Notes: generated by a model from the letters alone, not told the origin. A stretch of DNA of 64,000 nt from Brooklawnia sp963780175 (GCA_963780175.1 CAWAAT010000003.1:310001-374000); one strand, 5' to 3'; numbered from the stretch's first letter, positions 44,194 through 53,182 are shown. Numbers and translations: made by a program.

Positions 44194-46334
44194 CGGGCCG
44201 GCTGCCCTTGAGGTGCCGGCGGTGCCACCCACCGCTCGAACTTCGATTGCGGCATGCCGACCATCAACCGCTCCATGATCGGACGCCAGATCACACCCGC
44301 GTCTCCACGCCCGTAACTGCCCAGGCTTCGTCCGCCCAGCGGCGAGAGTGGCATGAACTGCACATTGCGAGACTGCTCGGGGGTGTTCAGCCACACCTCG
44401 TTCCTGTTGTCGCCGGCCACGACCACCGCGGTGGACAGGTCCGGGGTGTAGCCGACGAAGGCCGAGCTCGACTGCGAGTTGTCCGAGGTGCCGGTCTTGG
44501 ATGCCTGATCGATGCCGTTGGGGACGTAGGTCGAGGCCGACAACCCCGAGGTGTGGGTGCGGTTGAGCACGTAGTTGACGCCATCCGCGACCTGGGGGTC
44601 GATCGTCTGCTGGCAGTCGGCGCTGGGCACCGGCACCGCCACGCCCTCCCGGGTGACGACCGAGTCGATGATGATGGGGTTGCAGCGCACGCCACGGTTG
44701 GCGAAGGTGCCATAGCCCACGGCCATCGACAGCGGGGTGACCTTGGCCGCGCCAAGGGTGAACGACGGGATCTCGTCGAAGTCGTGCAGGGTTGTCTCGG
44801 TGCCAATCGGCTGCGAGATCTCGACGCCGGCTCTCTCGGCCATGTTGACGGCCGCGCAGGGGCCGACGTCCCTCTCGAGGGAGACCCAGTAGTTGTTGAC
44901 CGACCACATCATGCCGGTCACCATGTTGAAGTTGCCCTGGTCCTGCCCGGCCACTGCGTTCGTGGTTTGGTAGTCGCTGTTGAGGACGAACTTGTTGTCG
45001 CCGCAGCCGCGGAAGGTCTGGCCCCGCCAGTTCTGGGTCTTGCGCACGTTGTAGTACGTGGTGTCGGGGAAGTAACCCTGCTGGATCGCGGCGGCCGCCG
45101 TCCAGACCTTGAAGGTCGAACCGAACAGGTAGCCGTCGGCGCCACCCATGTCGTAGCGCACCGAGTAGTTCCAGGCGGTCTCGCCCGGGCCGTCGCCCAT
45201 CACCGGGCGCGACTGGGCCATCGCGGCGATGCGGCCGGTCTTCGGGTCGACGGTGTTGGCGATGGCGAGCACCGCGTCGGTGGGGCCGACGATCGAGCTG
45301 ACCGTTTCCTGGGCCACGTTCTGGACGTTCGGGTCAACAGTCAGCTTGATGCTCAGGCCACTTCTGTTGAGGACGTTCAAGCGGTCCTGCATGGTGCCCC
45401 CCAGATGCGACATCTCATCGCTGAGCAGCACTCGCTGGGCGTAGTCGCAGATGAACGGGTAGCGGGAGCCCTTGCAGCCATTGGTGGTCGGCTGCACCTG
45501 CGAGGCGTCATACCCCTCGGCCGCGGCCTCCTCGGCCAACGCCTGGGGCATGCCCTGGTAGCGCACCTGCGCGTTCAGCACGTCCACACGCCGGTTCAGC
45601 GCCGCAGCCAGGTTGTTGACGGGGTCCACCGCGCCCGGGTTCTGGACGAGTCCCGCCAGCATGGCCGACTGGGCGACGGTCAGCTGCGAGGCGTCCACGT
45701 TGTAGTAGTGCCTGGCTGCCGACTGCACGCCGTAGGCCCCGTCACCGTAATACGAGATGTTGAGGTAGCGTTCCAGGATCTCGCTCTTGGTGAGGCGCTG
45801 TTCCAGGGCCACCGCGTACCGCATCTCGAGGATCTTGCGCTCGAAAGTGGGCTCCTGTGCCTTGGCCTCGCAGGTCTTCTCGCCGTTGCACAACTGGATG
45901 CGCACGAGCTTGACGTACTGCTGGGTGAGCGTCGAACCGCCGCCGCTGATGGTTCCGCCGGCGGCGTTGCCCAGCGCCGCGCGAACCATCGATTGGACGT
46001 CGATCGCGCCGTGTTCGAAGAAGCGGTGGTCCTCGATGGCAATCTGGGCCATCTGCATCTCGGGCGAGACCTGGTCGAGGGTGACGTACTGGCGGTTCTC
46101 GTCAAAGAACTTGGCCAGCAGCGACCCGTCAGCCATGTACATGGTGGACGCCTCGTGCTGCTGCGGCACGGCCAGGTCTGCGGGCAGGCTGCTGACTGCG
46201 GCCGAGCCCGCCCGGGCCGTCGCGGCCGACAGCGCGGCGAACGGTACGCCGAGGCCTGCCACCAGAACTCCCGCGAGAATGCTCACGGCAACGAACATCA
46301 TCAGGGAGTACGCCTTGGATCCCGCTTGCTTCAC
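44190..46334 (-). CDS. ponA2: bifunctional penicillin-binding protein, PonA2-like
   Basis: A class A PBP of about 714 residues. After one N-terminal membrane helix (AYSLMMFVAVSILAGVLVAG) come the GT51 glycosyltransferase (catalytic EDHRFFEHGAID; GGSTLTQQYVK) and the transpeptidase with FGSTFKVWT (SxxK), SVNNYW (SxN) and ASKTGTSDN (KTG). There is no PASTA domain, unlike mycobacterial PonA2. A perfect -35 TTGACA (46369-46364), a 16-base spacer, TAGATG, and seven bases lead to the GTG at 46334, so I use it as a leaderless start; a GTG at 46340 is the alternative. It is divergent from the whiB4-like gene and overlaps the phosphoesterase gene. Confidence 0.88.
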   Translation of the reverse strand: MKQAGSKAYSLMMFVAVSILAGVLVAGLGVPFAALSAATARAGSAAVSSLPADLAVPQQHEASTMYMADGSLLAKFFDENRQYVTLDQVSPEMQMAQIAIEDHRFFEHGAIDVQSMVRAALGNAAGGTISGGGSTLTQQYVKLVRIQLCNGEKTCEAKAQEPTFERKILEMRYAVALEQRLTKSEILERYLNISYYGDGAYGVQSAARHYYNVDASQLTVAQSAMLAGLVQNPGAVDPVNNLAAALNRRVDVLNAQVRYQGMPQALAEEAAAEGYDASQVQPTTNGCKGSRYPFICDYAQRVLLSDEMSHLGGTMQDRLNVLNRSGLSIKLTVDPNVQNVAQETVSSIVGPTDAVLAIANTVDPKTGRIAAMAQSRPVMGDGPGETAWNYSVRYDMGGADGYLFGSTFKVWTAAAAIQQGYFPDTTYYNVRKTQNWRGQTFRGCGDNKFVLNSDYQTTNAVAGQDQGNFNMVTGMMWSVNNYWVSLERDVGPCAAVNMAERAGVEISQPIGTETTLHDFDEIPSFTLGAAKVTPLSMAVGYGTFANRGVRCNPIIIDSVVTREGVAVPVPSADCQQTIDPQVADGVNYVLNRTHTSGLSASTYVPNGIDQASKTGTSDNSQSSSAFVGYTPDLSTAVVVAGDNRNEVWLNTPEQSRNVQFMPLSPLGGRSLGSYGRGDAGVIWRPIMERLMVGMPQSKFERWVAPPAPQGQPAR

Positions 46335-46341
46335 ACTCACG

Positions 46342-46369
46342 CATCTAGGGTACGTGACCGGTCTGTCAA
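46342..46369 (-). promoter_or_regulatory. promoter of the ponA2-like gene
   Basis: On the minus strand a consensus -35 TTGACA (46369-46364) and -10 TAGATG (46347-46342) are 16 bases apart. The GTG start codon at 46334 begins seven bases after the -10 box, so transcription would start at the codon itself. Confidence 0.6.
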
Positions 46370-46455
46370 AGGTGCTCCACCGGGCCTCAGACGTCCCTGC
46401 CTGCCAGCTGGTCGACCCGCTCGCGGGTGCCCAGTTCAGGGGCTCAATTGGTGGG

Positions 46456-46484
46456 TTTCGCTCTTGATCAAAGGGGTGTAGGTT
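46456..46484 (+). promoter_or_regulatory. promoter of the whiB4-like gene
   Basis: TTTCGC (46456-46461) and TAGGTT (46479-46484) are separated by 17 bases, giving a predicted start near 46491 and a leader of about 28 bases containing the AAGGAAGGAG ribosome site. Confidence 0.5.
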
Positions 46485-46518
46485 GGTCGATACCCGCCCA
46501 AGGAAGGAGCGCGTGTTC

Positions 46519-46881
46519 ATGGCCGTGCCTGACCCCGAAGAGTGGCCGATGCAGGCCAAGTGCAGAGGTCTCAACGATGCACTGTTTCCTGAGGGCAAAG
46601 ACCAGAAACGCGCGAAATTCATCTGTATGGGATGCCCGGTTCGAGCGCAGTGCCTCGCCGAGGCCTTGGACAACCGCATCGAGTGGGGCGTCTGGGGCGG
46701 CATGACCGAGCGTGAGCGCCGGCAACTGCTGCGCCAGCGTCCCGATGTGAAGTCCTGGTCGGCGGTGCTCAACGCAGCGGTGTCGTCGAGGAGTTCGGTC
46801 CGCGTGGTGGACAGTTCTTTCGACTCGCCGGTGACCGAGGGCTCCTCCCCGACACATCCAACGGTGCCGTTGCATCGCTGA
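46519..46881 (+). CDS. whiB4: WhiB-family iron-sulfur regulator, WhiB4-like
   Basis: A 120-residue WhiB protein. Four cysteines that bind a redox- and NO-sensitive [4Fe-4S] cluster are present: AKCRGLND, then ICMGCPVRAQC. The WhiB turn EWGVWGGMTERERRQLL and the following RPDVKSWS match WhiB4 of mycobacteria better than other paralogues; the C-terminal 35 residues are unique. I use the ATG at 46519, nine bases after GGAG; a GTG at 46513 would be too close. It is divergent from the ponA2-like gene, as whiB4 is from ponA2 in mycobacteria, which supports the assignment. Confidence 0.85.
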   Translation: MAVPDPEEWPMQAKCRGLNDALFPEGKDQKRAKFICMGCPVRAQCLAEALDNRIEWGVWGGMTERERRQLLRQRPDVKSWSAVLNAAVSSRSSVRVVDSSFDSPVTEGSSPTHPTVPLHR

Positions 46882-47154
46882 GTACGGTCCTGGCCAGCCT
46901 CCCCGCGTGGAGGATTGCGGAGATTCCCGTCCCTCAGCATGCAACGGCCGTGACACTGGTCGGCCGAAGACCGTTTGGCGGACTCTTTCCTCGGTTCTCT
47001 CGAGGTTTGCGGGGGATTCTGGTGACTAGTCCCTGAAATCGTTGAATCATTTCACGATCTGCCGTTCGCTCAAGATCAAGGTGATTAGACTCCGATCAAA
47101 CGCACCGATGTGTGTGCGTCATGGGTGGGGTCCTTCAATGCCGAGGGGGAACTT
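46882..47154 (+). promoter_or_regulatory. upstream control region of the eut operon
   Basis: A 273-base region with no gene. A likely -10 box TAGACT lies at 47086-47091; the matching -35 (CGTTCG, 47063-47068) is poor, which suggests activator dependence. Just upstream is an imperfect palindrome at 47038-47058 with arms ATCGTTGAA and TTTCACGAT. Two GATCAA repeats (47075-47080 and 47093-47098) flank the -10 box. No T-box, cobalamin riboswitch core or ANTAR-type hairpin pair is recognisable. Confidence 0.4.
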
Positions 47155-48336
47155 GTGAGCATCAACGTAGTGATCATCTGGATTCTGATGATCTGCATGG
47201 TGTTGGGCGGTCTCGACCGTGCCATCGGAAACAGATTTGGTTTGGGCGAGAAGTTCGAGGACGGCATCAACGCCATGGGCCCGCTGGCCCTGTCGATGGT
47301 GGGCGTCTACGCGCTGTCACCCATCCTGGCCAAGTTACTTATCCCTGTTGTCGGACCCGTCTACAAGCTGATGGGTGCCGACCCGGCCATGTTCGCCGGC
47401 ACGCTGTTGGCCAACGACATGGGTGGCTGGCCGCTGGCCCAGGCAATGACCGACAATCCTGACGCCCAGAAGCTGTCCGGCCTGGTGCTGGGAGCCATGA
47501 TGGGCGCCACCATCGTGTTCACCATTCCGGTGGCACTCGGCATCATCAACAAGGAGGATCGCGGGTTCCTGGCCCGCGGCGTGCTGGCCGGCATCGTGAC
47601 CATCCCCATCGGTGTTGTGGTCTCCGGCCTCGTTGCCGGTATGCCGGTCGGTTTCGTCCTGCGCAACACCGTCCCGATCATCGCAGTGGCGCTTCTGATC
47701 GCCCTCGGCCTGTGGTTCAAGCCGGACGCGATGACCAAGGGTTTCGAGTACTTCGGTAAGGGTCTGGTCTTCATGATCTCCATCGGCCTGGTCATCGGCA
47801 TCTTCCAGCAGATGACCGGCGTGATGATCTTCACCGGTGAGTGGGCGATGCTGCCGGTCACCGAGGGCTTCGCCGTCGTCGCCTCGATCGCCATGGCTCT
47901 GGCGGGCGCCTTCCCGGCCGTTCACCTGATCGTCACGTTCGGTGCCAAGCCGTTGTCCGCGGCGGGCAAACTGCTCGGCGTCAACAACACCGCTGCCGGT
48001 GGCTTCATCGCCACTCTGGCCAACAACATCGCAATGTTCGAGATCATGAAGGGCATGGACGCCCGCGGCAAGATCCTGAACTCGGCGTTCGCGGTCAGCG
48101 CTGCCTTCGCCTTCGGTGACCATCTTGGCTTCACCGCCGGCGTCATGCCCGACATGATCGCGTCCGTGATCGCAGGCAAACTGGTCGCCGGTATCACTGC
48201 CATCGCCCTGGCCTACTTCTTGTTCGCCCGGTCCTTCGGGCCAGAAGCCGTCGGCGAGGAGGTCCTCGTCACCGCAGACGGCGAAGCTGTCGCCGGTGAT
48301 GCCGATCAGCCCAAGCGCGGCACCCCGGAGGCCTGA
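47155..48336 (+). CDS. eutH: ethanolamine permease EutH
   Basis: A 393-residue membrane protein with 10-11 hydrophobic segments, the EutH family that admits ethanolamine when the outside concentration or pH is low. Characteristic stretches are MVLGGLDRAIGNRFGLGEKF, AGTLLANDMGGWPLAQAM, GAFPAVHLIVTFGAKPL and AFAFGDHLGFTAGVMPDMI. The C-terminal 30 residues are a polar tail. The GTG at 47155 follows GAGGGGGA; the in-frame start at 47110 is unsupported. First gene of the eut microcompartment operon, with eutN six bases after its stop. Confidence 0.95.
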   Translation: MSINVVIIWILMICMVLGGLDRAIGNRFGLGEKFEDGINAMGPLALSMVGVYALSPILAKLLIPVVGPVYKLMGADPAMFAGTLLANDMGGWPLAQAMTDNPDAQKLSGLVLGAMMGATIVFTIPVALGIINKEDRGFLARGVLAGIVTIPIGVVVSGLVAGMPVGFVLRNTVPIIAVALLIALGLWFKPDAMTKGFEYFGKGLVFMISIGLVIGIFQQMTGVMIFTGEWAMLPVTEGFAVVASIAMALAGAFPAVHLIVTFGAKPLSAAGKLLGVNNTAAGGFIATLANNIAMFEIMKGMDARGKILNSAFAVSAAFAFGDHLGFTAGVMPDMIASVIAGKLVAGITAIALAYFLFARSFGPEAVGEEVLVTADGEAVAGDADQPKRGTPEA

Positions 48337-48341
48337 TACCG

Positions 48342-48632
48342 ATGCGAATCGCACGGGTGGTGGGGTCGGCAGTCTCGACCATCAAGTCGGGGTCACTGCA
48401 TGGCTGCAAGCTCCTGGTCGTTCGTGAGGCGACGCCGTCCGACGAGCCGGTCGGAGACCCGTTCGTCGCCGTCGACGTCATCGGGGCCGGTGAGGGTGAA
48501 CTCGTGCTGGTCAGCGAGGGCAGCGCCGGACGCTTCACCGACCTCACCACCGATGCGCCCGTGGATGCGGTGATCATGGCGATCCTCGACTCGCTCGAGG
48601 TTGACGGCAGGACGACATTCCGCAAGGGGTGA
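48342..48632 (+). CDS. eutN: microcompartment vertex protein EutN (CcmL family)
   Basis: A 96-residue BMC-P protein that forms pentamers capping the vertices of the microcompartment. The beta-barrel start MRIARVVGSAVSTIKSGSLH and LLVVREATPSDEPVG, then the conserved VAVDVIGAGEGELVLVSEGS and the C-terminal AVIMAILDSLEVDG, are family-typical. The ATG at 48342 begins five bases after the eutH stop. eutA follows 48 bases later. Confidence 0.93.
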   Translation: MRIARVVGSAVSTIKSGSLHGCKLLVVREATPSDEPVGDPFVAVDVIGAGEGELVLVSEGSAGRFTDLTTDAPVDAVIMAILDSLEVDGRTTFRKG

Positions 48633-48680
48633 CAGCATTCCAGGCAGTATCACGTCGAGCGCTCGGGGGAGGAGGGTGAG

Positions 48681-50147
48681 ATGAGCAGCAGGGAGATGCT
48701 CAGCGTCGGAATCGACGTCGGCACCACCACCACGCAACTCGTGCTCAGCGAGTTGACCGTGACCAACCAGGCCCGCATGGGTCTGGTGCCGCGGCTGGAC
48801 ATCGATGCCCGCACCGTGCTGTACCAGAGTGCCCCCCACTTCACCCCGCTGGTCAGCCCCGACGAGGTGGACGTCGAAGCCCTGATCGCCCTGATCAGGC
48901 AGGAGTATGCGAAGGCTGGGGTTGATCCGTCCCAGGTGGAGACCGGGGCCGTGATCATCACAGGGGAGACCGCCCGCACCCGCAACGCGGAGGCGATCCT
49001 TCAGGGGCTCGGTGATCTGGCCGGGGACTTCGTGGTCACCGTGGCCGGGCCCAATCTGGAGGCTCAGATCGCCGGACGGGGTTCCGGGGCGGCCGACTGG
49101 TCGTCGACGCACTTCGCCACCGTGGTCAACGTCGACATCGGAGGGGGTTCCTCCAACGCGGCCATGTTCCGCTCCGGACGCCACGTGGCCTCGGCTGCGT
49201 CCATGGTGGGCGGACGCCAAGCGGTGCTGGACGCCGCGACGGGCGTCCTGTCACACCTGGGCCCGTCCGGCCGTGCCATCACCGCGGCACTCGGCCTCGA
49301 CCTGCAGGTCGGGCGCCCTGCTCGACTCGAGGAACTTCGCAAGCTCACCGACGCGATGGCCGACGTCGTCGTCGACCTGTGTCTGGGCCAGACCAGCGCC
49401 ATCGGTGACAAGGTGGCGCTGAGCCCGCCCCTGGCAATCTCAGGACCGGTGGGTGCCTTCTTCATCAGCGGCGGTGTCGGCCAGCTCTACTACGATGACG
49501 TCCCGGCTGGTTCGCTGGCCGAGATCGCCACATGGGGCGACATCGGACCGCTGCTGGCCCGATCGCTGCGCGAGAACACGCGCTGGCAGCAACTGCGCGT
49601 CGAGCGTCCCGCCCAGACGCTGCGGGCCACCGTGCTCGGGGCAGCCAGCCAGCAAGTCACCCTTTCCGGCTCGACGATCTGGGCCGAGGACTCGCACCTG
49701 CCGCTGCGCAATGCCCCGGTCATCGAACCGAGGCTGAGCGAGAACGCGCCCGGGCTGACCGACCCCGTAGCCATCACCGCGGCCCTGGTCAGTGGCGTGA
49801 AGCGCTGGGACCGCGGCGCCGAGCATGACGGTGACTTCGTCATCGCGCTCGATCTGCCTCAGCGCCTCAACTACCCCCAGATCGTCGCACTGTCCAATGG
49901 CGTCGTTGCCTTCGCCAAGGCTCATCTGCCCGTCGGACGCCCGCTGGTCATGGTCACGGAGGCGGACTACGCCCAAGTGCTGGGGCAGACCATCAAACAA
50001 CAGCTGCCTGACCTGCCACTGATCGTGGTCGACCAGATACAGCTCGGTGAGGGGGACTTCATCGACATCGGGGAGCCGTTGTTCGACGGCCGCGTGGTCC
50101 CGGTTTCGGTCAAGACTCTCGTGTTCTACAAGCAAGCCAAGGAATAG
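48681..50147 (+). CDS. eutA: ethanolamine ammonia-lyase reactivase EutA (first copy)
   Basis: A 488-residue ASKHA-fold ATPase that removes damaged cobalamin from ethanolamine ammonia-lyase. The phosphate loop 1 reads SVGIDVGTTTTQLVLSEL, and IITGETARTRNAEAIL is typical of EutA. Phosphate loop 2 is VDIGGGSSNAAMF, with SS where the second copy at 61.7 kb has TT. The adenosine region includes GPVGAFFISGGVGQLYYDDV. The ATG at 48681 follows GGAGGAGGGTGAG. The stop is 53 bases before eutB, the substrate enzyme's large subunit, so the reactivase and lyase are made together. Confidence 0.92.
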   Translation: MSSREMLSVGIDVGTTTTQLVLSELTVTNQARMGLVPRLDIDARTVLYQSAPHFTPLVSPDEVDVEALIALIRQEYAKAGVDPSQVETGAVIITGETARTRNAEAILQGLGDLAGDFVVTVAGPNLEAQIAGRGSGAADWSSTHFATVVNVDIGGGSSNAAMFRSGRHVASAASMVGGRQAVLDAATGVLSHLGPSGRAITAALGLDLQVGRPARLEELRKLTDAMADVVVDLCLGQTSAIGDKVALSPPLAISGPVGAFFISGGVGQLYYDDVPAGSLAEIATWGDIGPLLARSLRENTRWQQLRVERPAQTLRATVLGAASQQVTLSGSTIWAEDSHLPLRNAPVIEPRLSENAPGLTDPVAITAALVSGVKRWDRGAEHDGDFVIALDLPQRLNYPQIVALSNGVVAFAKAHLPVGRPLVMVTEADYAQVLGQTIKQQLPDLPLIVVDQIQLGEGDFIDIGEPLFDGRVVPVSVKTLVFYKQAKE

Positions 50148-50200
50148 GACCGTTACCAAAGGGAGCATGACGTGGATCTTCGAAACCAGGGGGTGAAGTG

Positions 50201-51568
50201 ATGCTGTTGCGAACGAAGCTGTTCGGGCACACCTACGAGTTCGCTGACATCAAGGACCTGTTGGCCAAGGCCAACGAGGAGAAGTCCGGTGATCAGCAGG
50301 CCGGGATCGCGGCGACCAGCGCGGCACAGCGGGTGGCCGCCCGTCACGTGCTGGCCGAGGTGCCGCTGAGCGTCCTGCGTGAGAACCCGGTCGTCCCCTA
50401 CGACGAGGACGAGGTCACTCGCGCCATCGACGACGGCATCAACGAGACCATTTACAACGAGATCAAGGGTTGGACGGTCGGTGAGTTCCGCGAGTGGATC
50501 TTGTCGAACACGACGTCCAGCGACGACATCAAGCGCCTCAGCCACTCGCTGACCGGCGAGATGGTCGCCGGCGTCACGAAGCTGATGGGCAACCTCGACC
50601 TGGTGCTCGCGTCCCGGAAGATCCCCGTGATCTCGCACTGCGCCAACACCATGGGGCTGCCGGGGACGATCGGTTCGCGCAACCAACCCAACCACCCGAC
50701 CGACTCGGTCGAGGGCATCCGGGCCACCACATATGAGGGCCTGTCCTTTGGCTCCGGCGACTCGGTGATCGGCATCAACCCGTCCGATGACTCGGTCGGC
50801 AGCGTCAGCCGACTGCTCGAGATGACCTACGACATCATCGACAGGTGGCAGATTCCGACCCAGAACTGCGTGCTGGCCCACGTCACCACACAGATGGAGG
50901 CCATCAAGCGCGGCGCACCGTCAGGCCTGATCTTCCAGTCGATCGCCGGTTCCCAGAAGGCCATGGAGAGTTTCGGTGTCTCGGTGGGGATGCTGGACGA
51001 GGCCTACGAGGTGGCTAAGAAGTATTGCTTCACCGCCGGCCCCAACTACATGTACTTCGAGACCGGTCAGGGCTCGGCGTTGTCGGCGGACGGCCACCAC
51101 GGTGCCGACCAGTTGGTCCTCGAGGCACGCAACTACGCCATCGCCCGGCGTTGGAGTCCGTACCAGGTGAACACCGTGGTGGGCTTCATCGGCCCGGAAT
51201 ACCTCTACGACTCGGTGCAGATCATCCGGGCCGGCCTGGAGGACCACTTCATGGGCAAACTGTCGGGCATCTCGATGGGTTGCGACGTGTGTTACACCAA
51301 TCACGCCAAGGCCGATCAGAACAGCAACGACAACCTGGCCGTGCTGTTGGCATCGGCAGGTGTGAACTTCATCATGGGCGTCCCGATGGGTGACGACGCC
51401 ATGTTGAGCTACCAGACAACGAGCTACCACGACGCCCCGGCACTTCGCCAGGCGTTGGGGCTGCGGCCACTTCCGGAGTTCGAGGCCTGGCTGGAAGAGG
51501 TCGGGCTGTGGAAGGGTGGACAGCTCACTGACAAGGCCGGCGACGCGTCCTTCTTCCTGCAGAGGTGA
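50201..51568 (+). CDS. eutB: ethanolamine ammonia-lyase large subunit EutB (first copy)
   Basis: A 455-residue catalytic subunit of the adenosylcobalamin enzyme that turns ethanolamine into acetaldehyde and ammonia. By direct residue counting from MLLRTKLFGH the substrate-binding residues known from Salmonella EutB fall at the same numbers: R160 and Q162 (GSRNQPN), N193 (GINP), E287 (YFETGQGSALS), F329 (VVGFIGPEYLYD) and D362 (GCDVCYTNHA). This is therefore a canonical, probably active enzyme. The ATG at 50201 has GGGGGTG upstream; a GTG immediately before is also in frame. eutC follows at eight bases. Confidence 0.97.
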   Translation: MLLRTKLFGHTYEFADIKDLLAKANEEKSGDQQAGIAATSAAQRVAARHVLAEVPLSVLRENPVVPYDEDEVTRAIDDGINETIYNEIKGWTVGEFREWILSNTTSSDDIKRLSHSLTGEMVAGVTKLMGNLDLVLASRKIPVISHCANTMGLPGTIGSRNQPNHPTDSVEGIRATTYEGLSFGSGDSVIGINPSDDSVGSVSRLLEMTYDIIDRWQIPTQNCVLAHVTTQMEAIKRGAPSGLIFQSIAGSQKAMESFGVSVGMLDEAYEVAKKYCFTAGPNYMYFETGQGSALSADGHHGADQLVLEARNYAIARRWSPYQVNTVVGFIGPEYLYDSVQIIRAGLEDHFMGKLSGISMGCDVCYTNHAKADQNSNDNLAVLLASAGVNFIMGVPMGDDAMLSYQTTSYHDAPALRQALGLRPLPEFEAWLEEVGLWKGGQLTDKAGDASFFLQR

Positions 51569-51576
51569 GTGAACAC

Positions 51577-52479
51577 ATGACCCAGAACATCGAAGAAATT
51601 GTTGCCCGGGTGCTGGCCGAGTTGAAGACCGAGGGCCTGGAGCCCAAACCGGCCGGCGCAGCCCAGAAGTCGGTGGTGTCCAACACCAACGGCGACCTGG
51701 TCATCGACCTGGCAGACCCGACCACCGAGGAGGCGCGCCGCCGAATTCAGGTCGACAAGCCGTACGATCCAGACGGGCTGCGCAACCTGACGTCGGCCAC
51801 CAGCGCCCGGTTGGGAGTGGGACGCACCGGGGCACGTCCGAAGACCAGCACCGCGCTGCTCTTCCAGGCCGATCACGGTGTCACCCAGGACGCCATCTAC
51901 GGCGAGGTTTCCGAGGCGACCAAGGACGCGTTCAACCTGTTCACCGTCCAGTCCCGCGCCGCCGACCGTGAGGAGTACCTGCTTCGTCCCGACCTGGGCC
52001 GGTTGCTCAGTGACGAGGCCAAGGCCGAGATCGCCCAGAAGGCCGTGAAGTCCCCAGACGTGCAGATCTGTGTGGTCGACGGGTTGTCAGCTGCGGCGAT
52101 CGACAACAACCTGCGCGACATCTACCCGGTCATCGAGCAGGGCCTGAAGTCGGCAGGGCTGAGCGTCGGGACACCGTTCTTCATCCAGAACGGCCGGGTC
52201 GGGCTGATGAACGACATCAACTCCCTCATCAAGGCCAAGGTCGTGCTGCTGCTGATCGGTGAGCGTCCGGGTCTGGGCATCGCCGACGCCATGAGCGCCT
52301 ACATGGGCTTCGACCCGCAGCCCGGCAAGTCGGACGCCGACCGTGACCTGATCTGCATGATCACGACCCACGGTGGCACCAATCCACTGGAGGCCGGTGC
52401 CTACATCGTGGAATTCATCAAACGAATGATCAAGTACAGCGCCAGCGGCATGAAGCTGCGCGAAGTTGCCGGCGACTAG
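51577..52479 (+). CDS. eutC: ethanolamine ammonia-lyase small subunit EutC
   Basis: A 300-residue subunit that holds the cobalamin and completes the lyase with EutB. It begins with a short amphipathic helix (IEEIVARVLAEL) typical of cargo-encapsulation peptides, followed by a Pro/Ala linker, then the catalytic body (SARLGVGRTGARPKTSTALL, FQADHGVTQDAIYGEVSEA, KAKVVLLLIGERPGLGIADA). I start at the ATG at 51577; GAGGTGAG lies nine bases upstream, within the end of eutB. The N-terminal helix probably targets the EutBC complex into the microcompartment. Confidence 0.96.
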   Translation: MTQNIEEIVARVLAELKTEGLEPKPAGAAQKSVVSNTNGDLVIDLADPTTEEARRRIQVDKPYDPDGLRNLTSATSARLGVGRTGARPKTSTALLFQADHGVTQDAIYGEVSEATKDAFNLFTVQSRAADREEYLLRPDLGRLLSDEAKAEIAQKAVKSPDVQICVVDGLSAAAIDNNLRDIYPVIEQGLKSAGLSVGTPFFIQNGRVGLMNDINSLIKAKVVLLLIGERPGLGIADAMSAYMGFDPQPGKSDADRDLICMITTHGGTNPLEAGAYIVEFIKRMIKYSASGMKLREVAGD

Positions 52480-52496
52480 GCAAGAAAGGTTGAACA

Positions 52497-53153
52497 ATGG
52501 GAATCCTTGAACCGATCAAGCCGTCCATCCTGGCGGTGCGGATCATCTCGAACGTCGATCGCGGTTTCGCCGAGAAGCTCGGACTGCAGCCCCATCAGCG
52601 CTCGGTCGGACTGATCACCTGTGACATCGACGACGCGCTCTACGTGTCACTCGATGAGGCGACCAAATTCGCCGAGGTCGACGTGGTGTACGCCAAGAGC
52701 TTCTACGCAGGCTCCGGCTACCCCTCGGGTCCGCTGTCAGGCGAGATCATCGGCATGCTCGCCGGGCCCACGCCCGCCGAGGTGCGTTCCGGTGTGGACG
52801 CCTGCATCTCGTACTGCGAGCAGGAAGCCTGGTTCTACTCGGCCAACGAGGCCGGCGATCTGGCGTTCTTCCCGCACCTGATCAGCAGCACCGGCACCTA
52901 CCTCTCGGGTGAGGCGGGCATTCCGGCGGGCCAGCCGCTGGCCTACCTGATCGCCCCGCCGCTGGAGGCGACCTACGCGCTCGACATGGCGATGAAGGCC
53001 GCCGAGGTCAGCATGCAGGTCTACTTCGAGCCGCCGAGTGAGACGAACTACTCCGGTGGTCTTCTGACCGGGTCACAGAGCGCCTGCCGGGCCGCCTGCG
53101 CAGCCTTCCAGGACGCGGTGCTCGACGTCGCTGCTGCCCCGAAGAAGTACTGA
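52497..53153 (+). CDS. eutL: microcompartment shell protein EutL
   Basis: A 218-residue BMC-T protein with two circularly permuted BMC domains (about 1-105 and 110-218), forming pseudohexameric trimers with a gated pore. Sequence such as ILAVRIISNVDRGFAEKLGL, AKSFYAGSGYPSGPLSGEII and FYSANEAGDLAFFPHLISST is family-specific. The ATG at 52497 has AAAGG upstream and starts 17 bases after eutC. Confidence 0.95.
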   Translation: MGILEPIKPSILAVRIISNVDRGFAEKLGLQPHQRSVGLITCDIDDALYVSLDEATKFAEVDVVYAKSFYAGSGYPSGPLSGEIIGMLAGPTPAEVRSGVDACISYCEQEAWFYSANEAGDLAFFPHLISSTGTYLSGEAGIPAGQPLAYLIAPPLEATYALDMAMKAAEVSMQVYFEPPSETNYSGGLLTGSQSACRAACAAFQDAVLDVAAAPKKY

Positions 53154-53182
53154 CACGATCAGCTTCACCTAGGAGTGAATCC

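Noticed and set aside
46882..47154. Cobalamin riboswitch or ANTAR-controlled hairpins in front of eutH
   Set aside because: I looked for a B12-box core and paired hairpins with a conserved loop and found neither; only the palindrome and promoter are supported.
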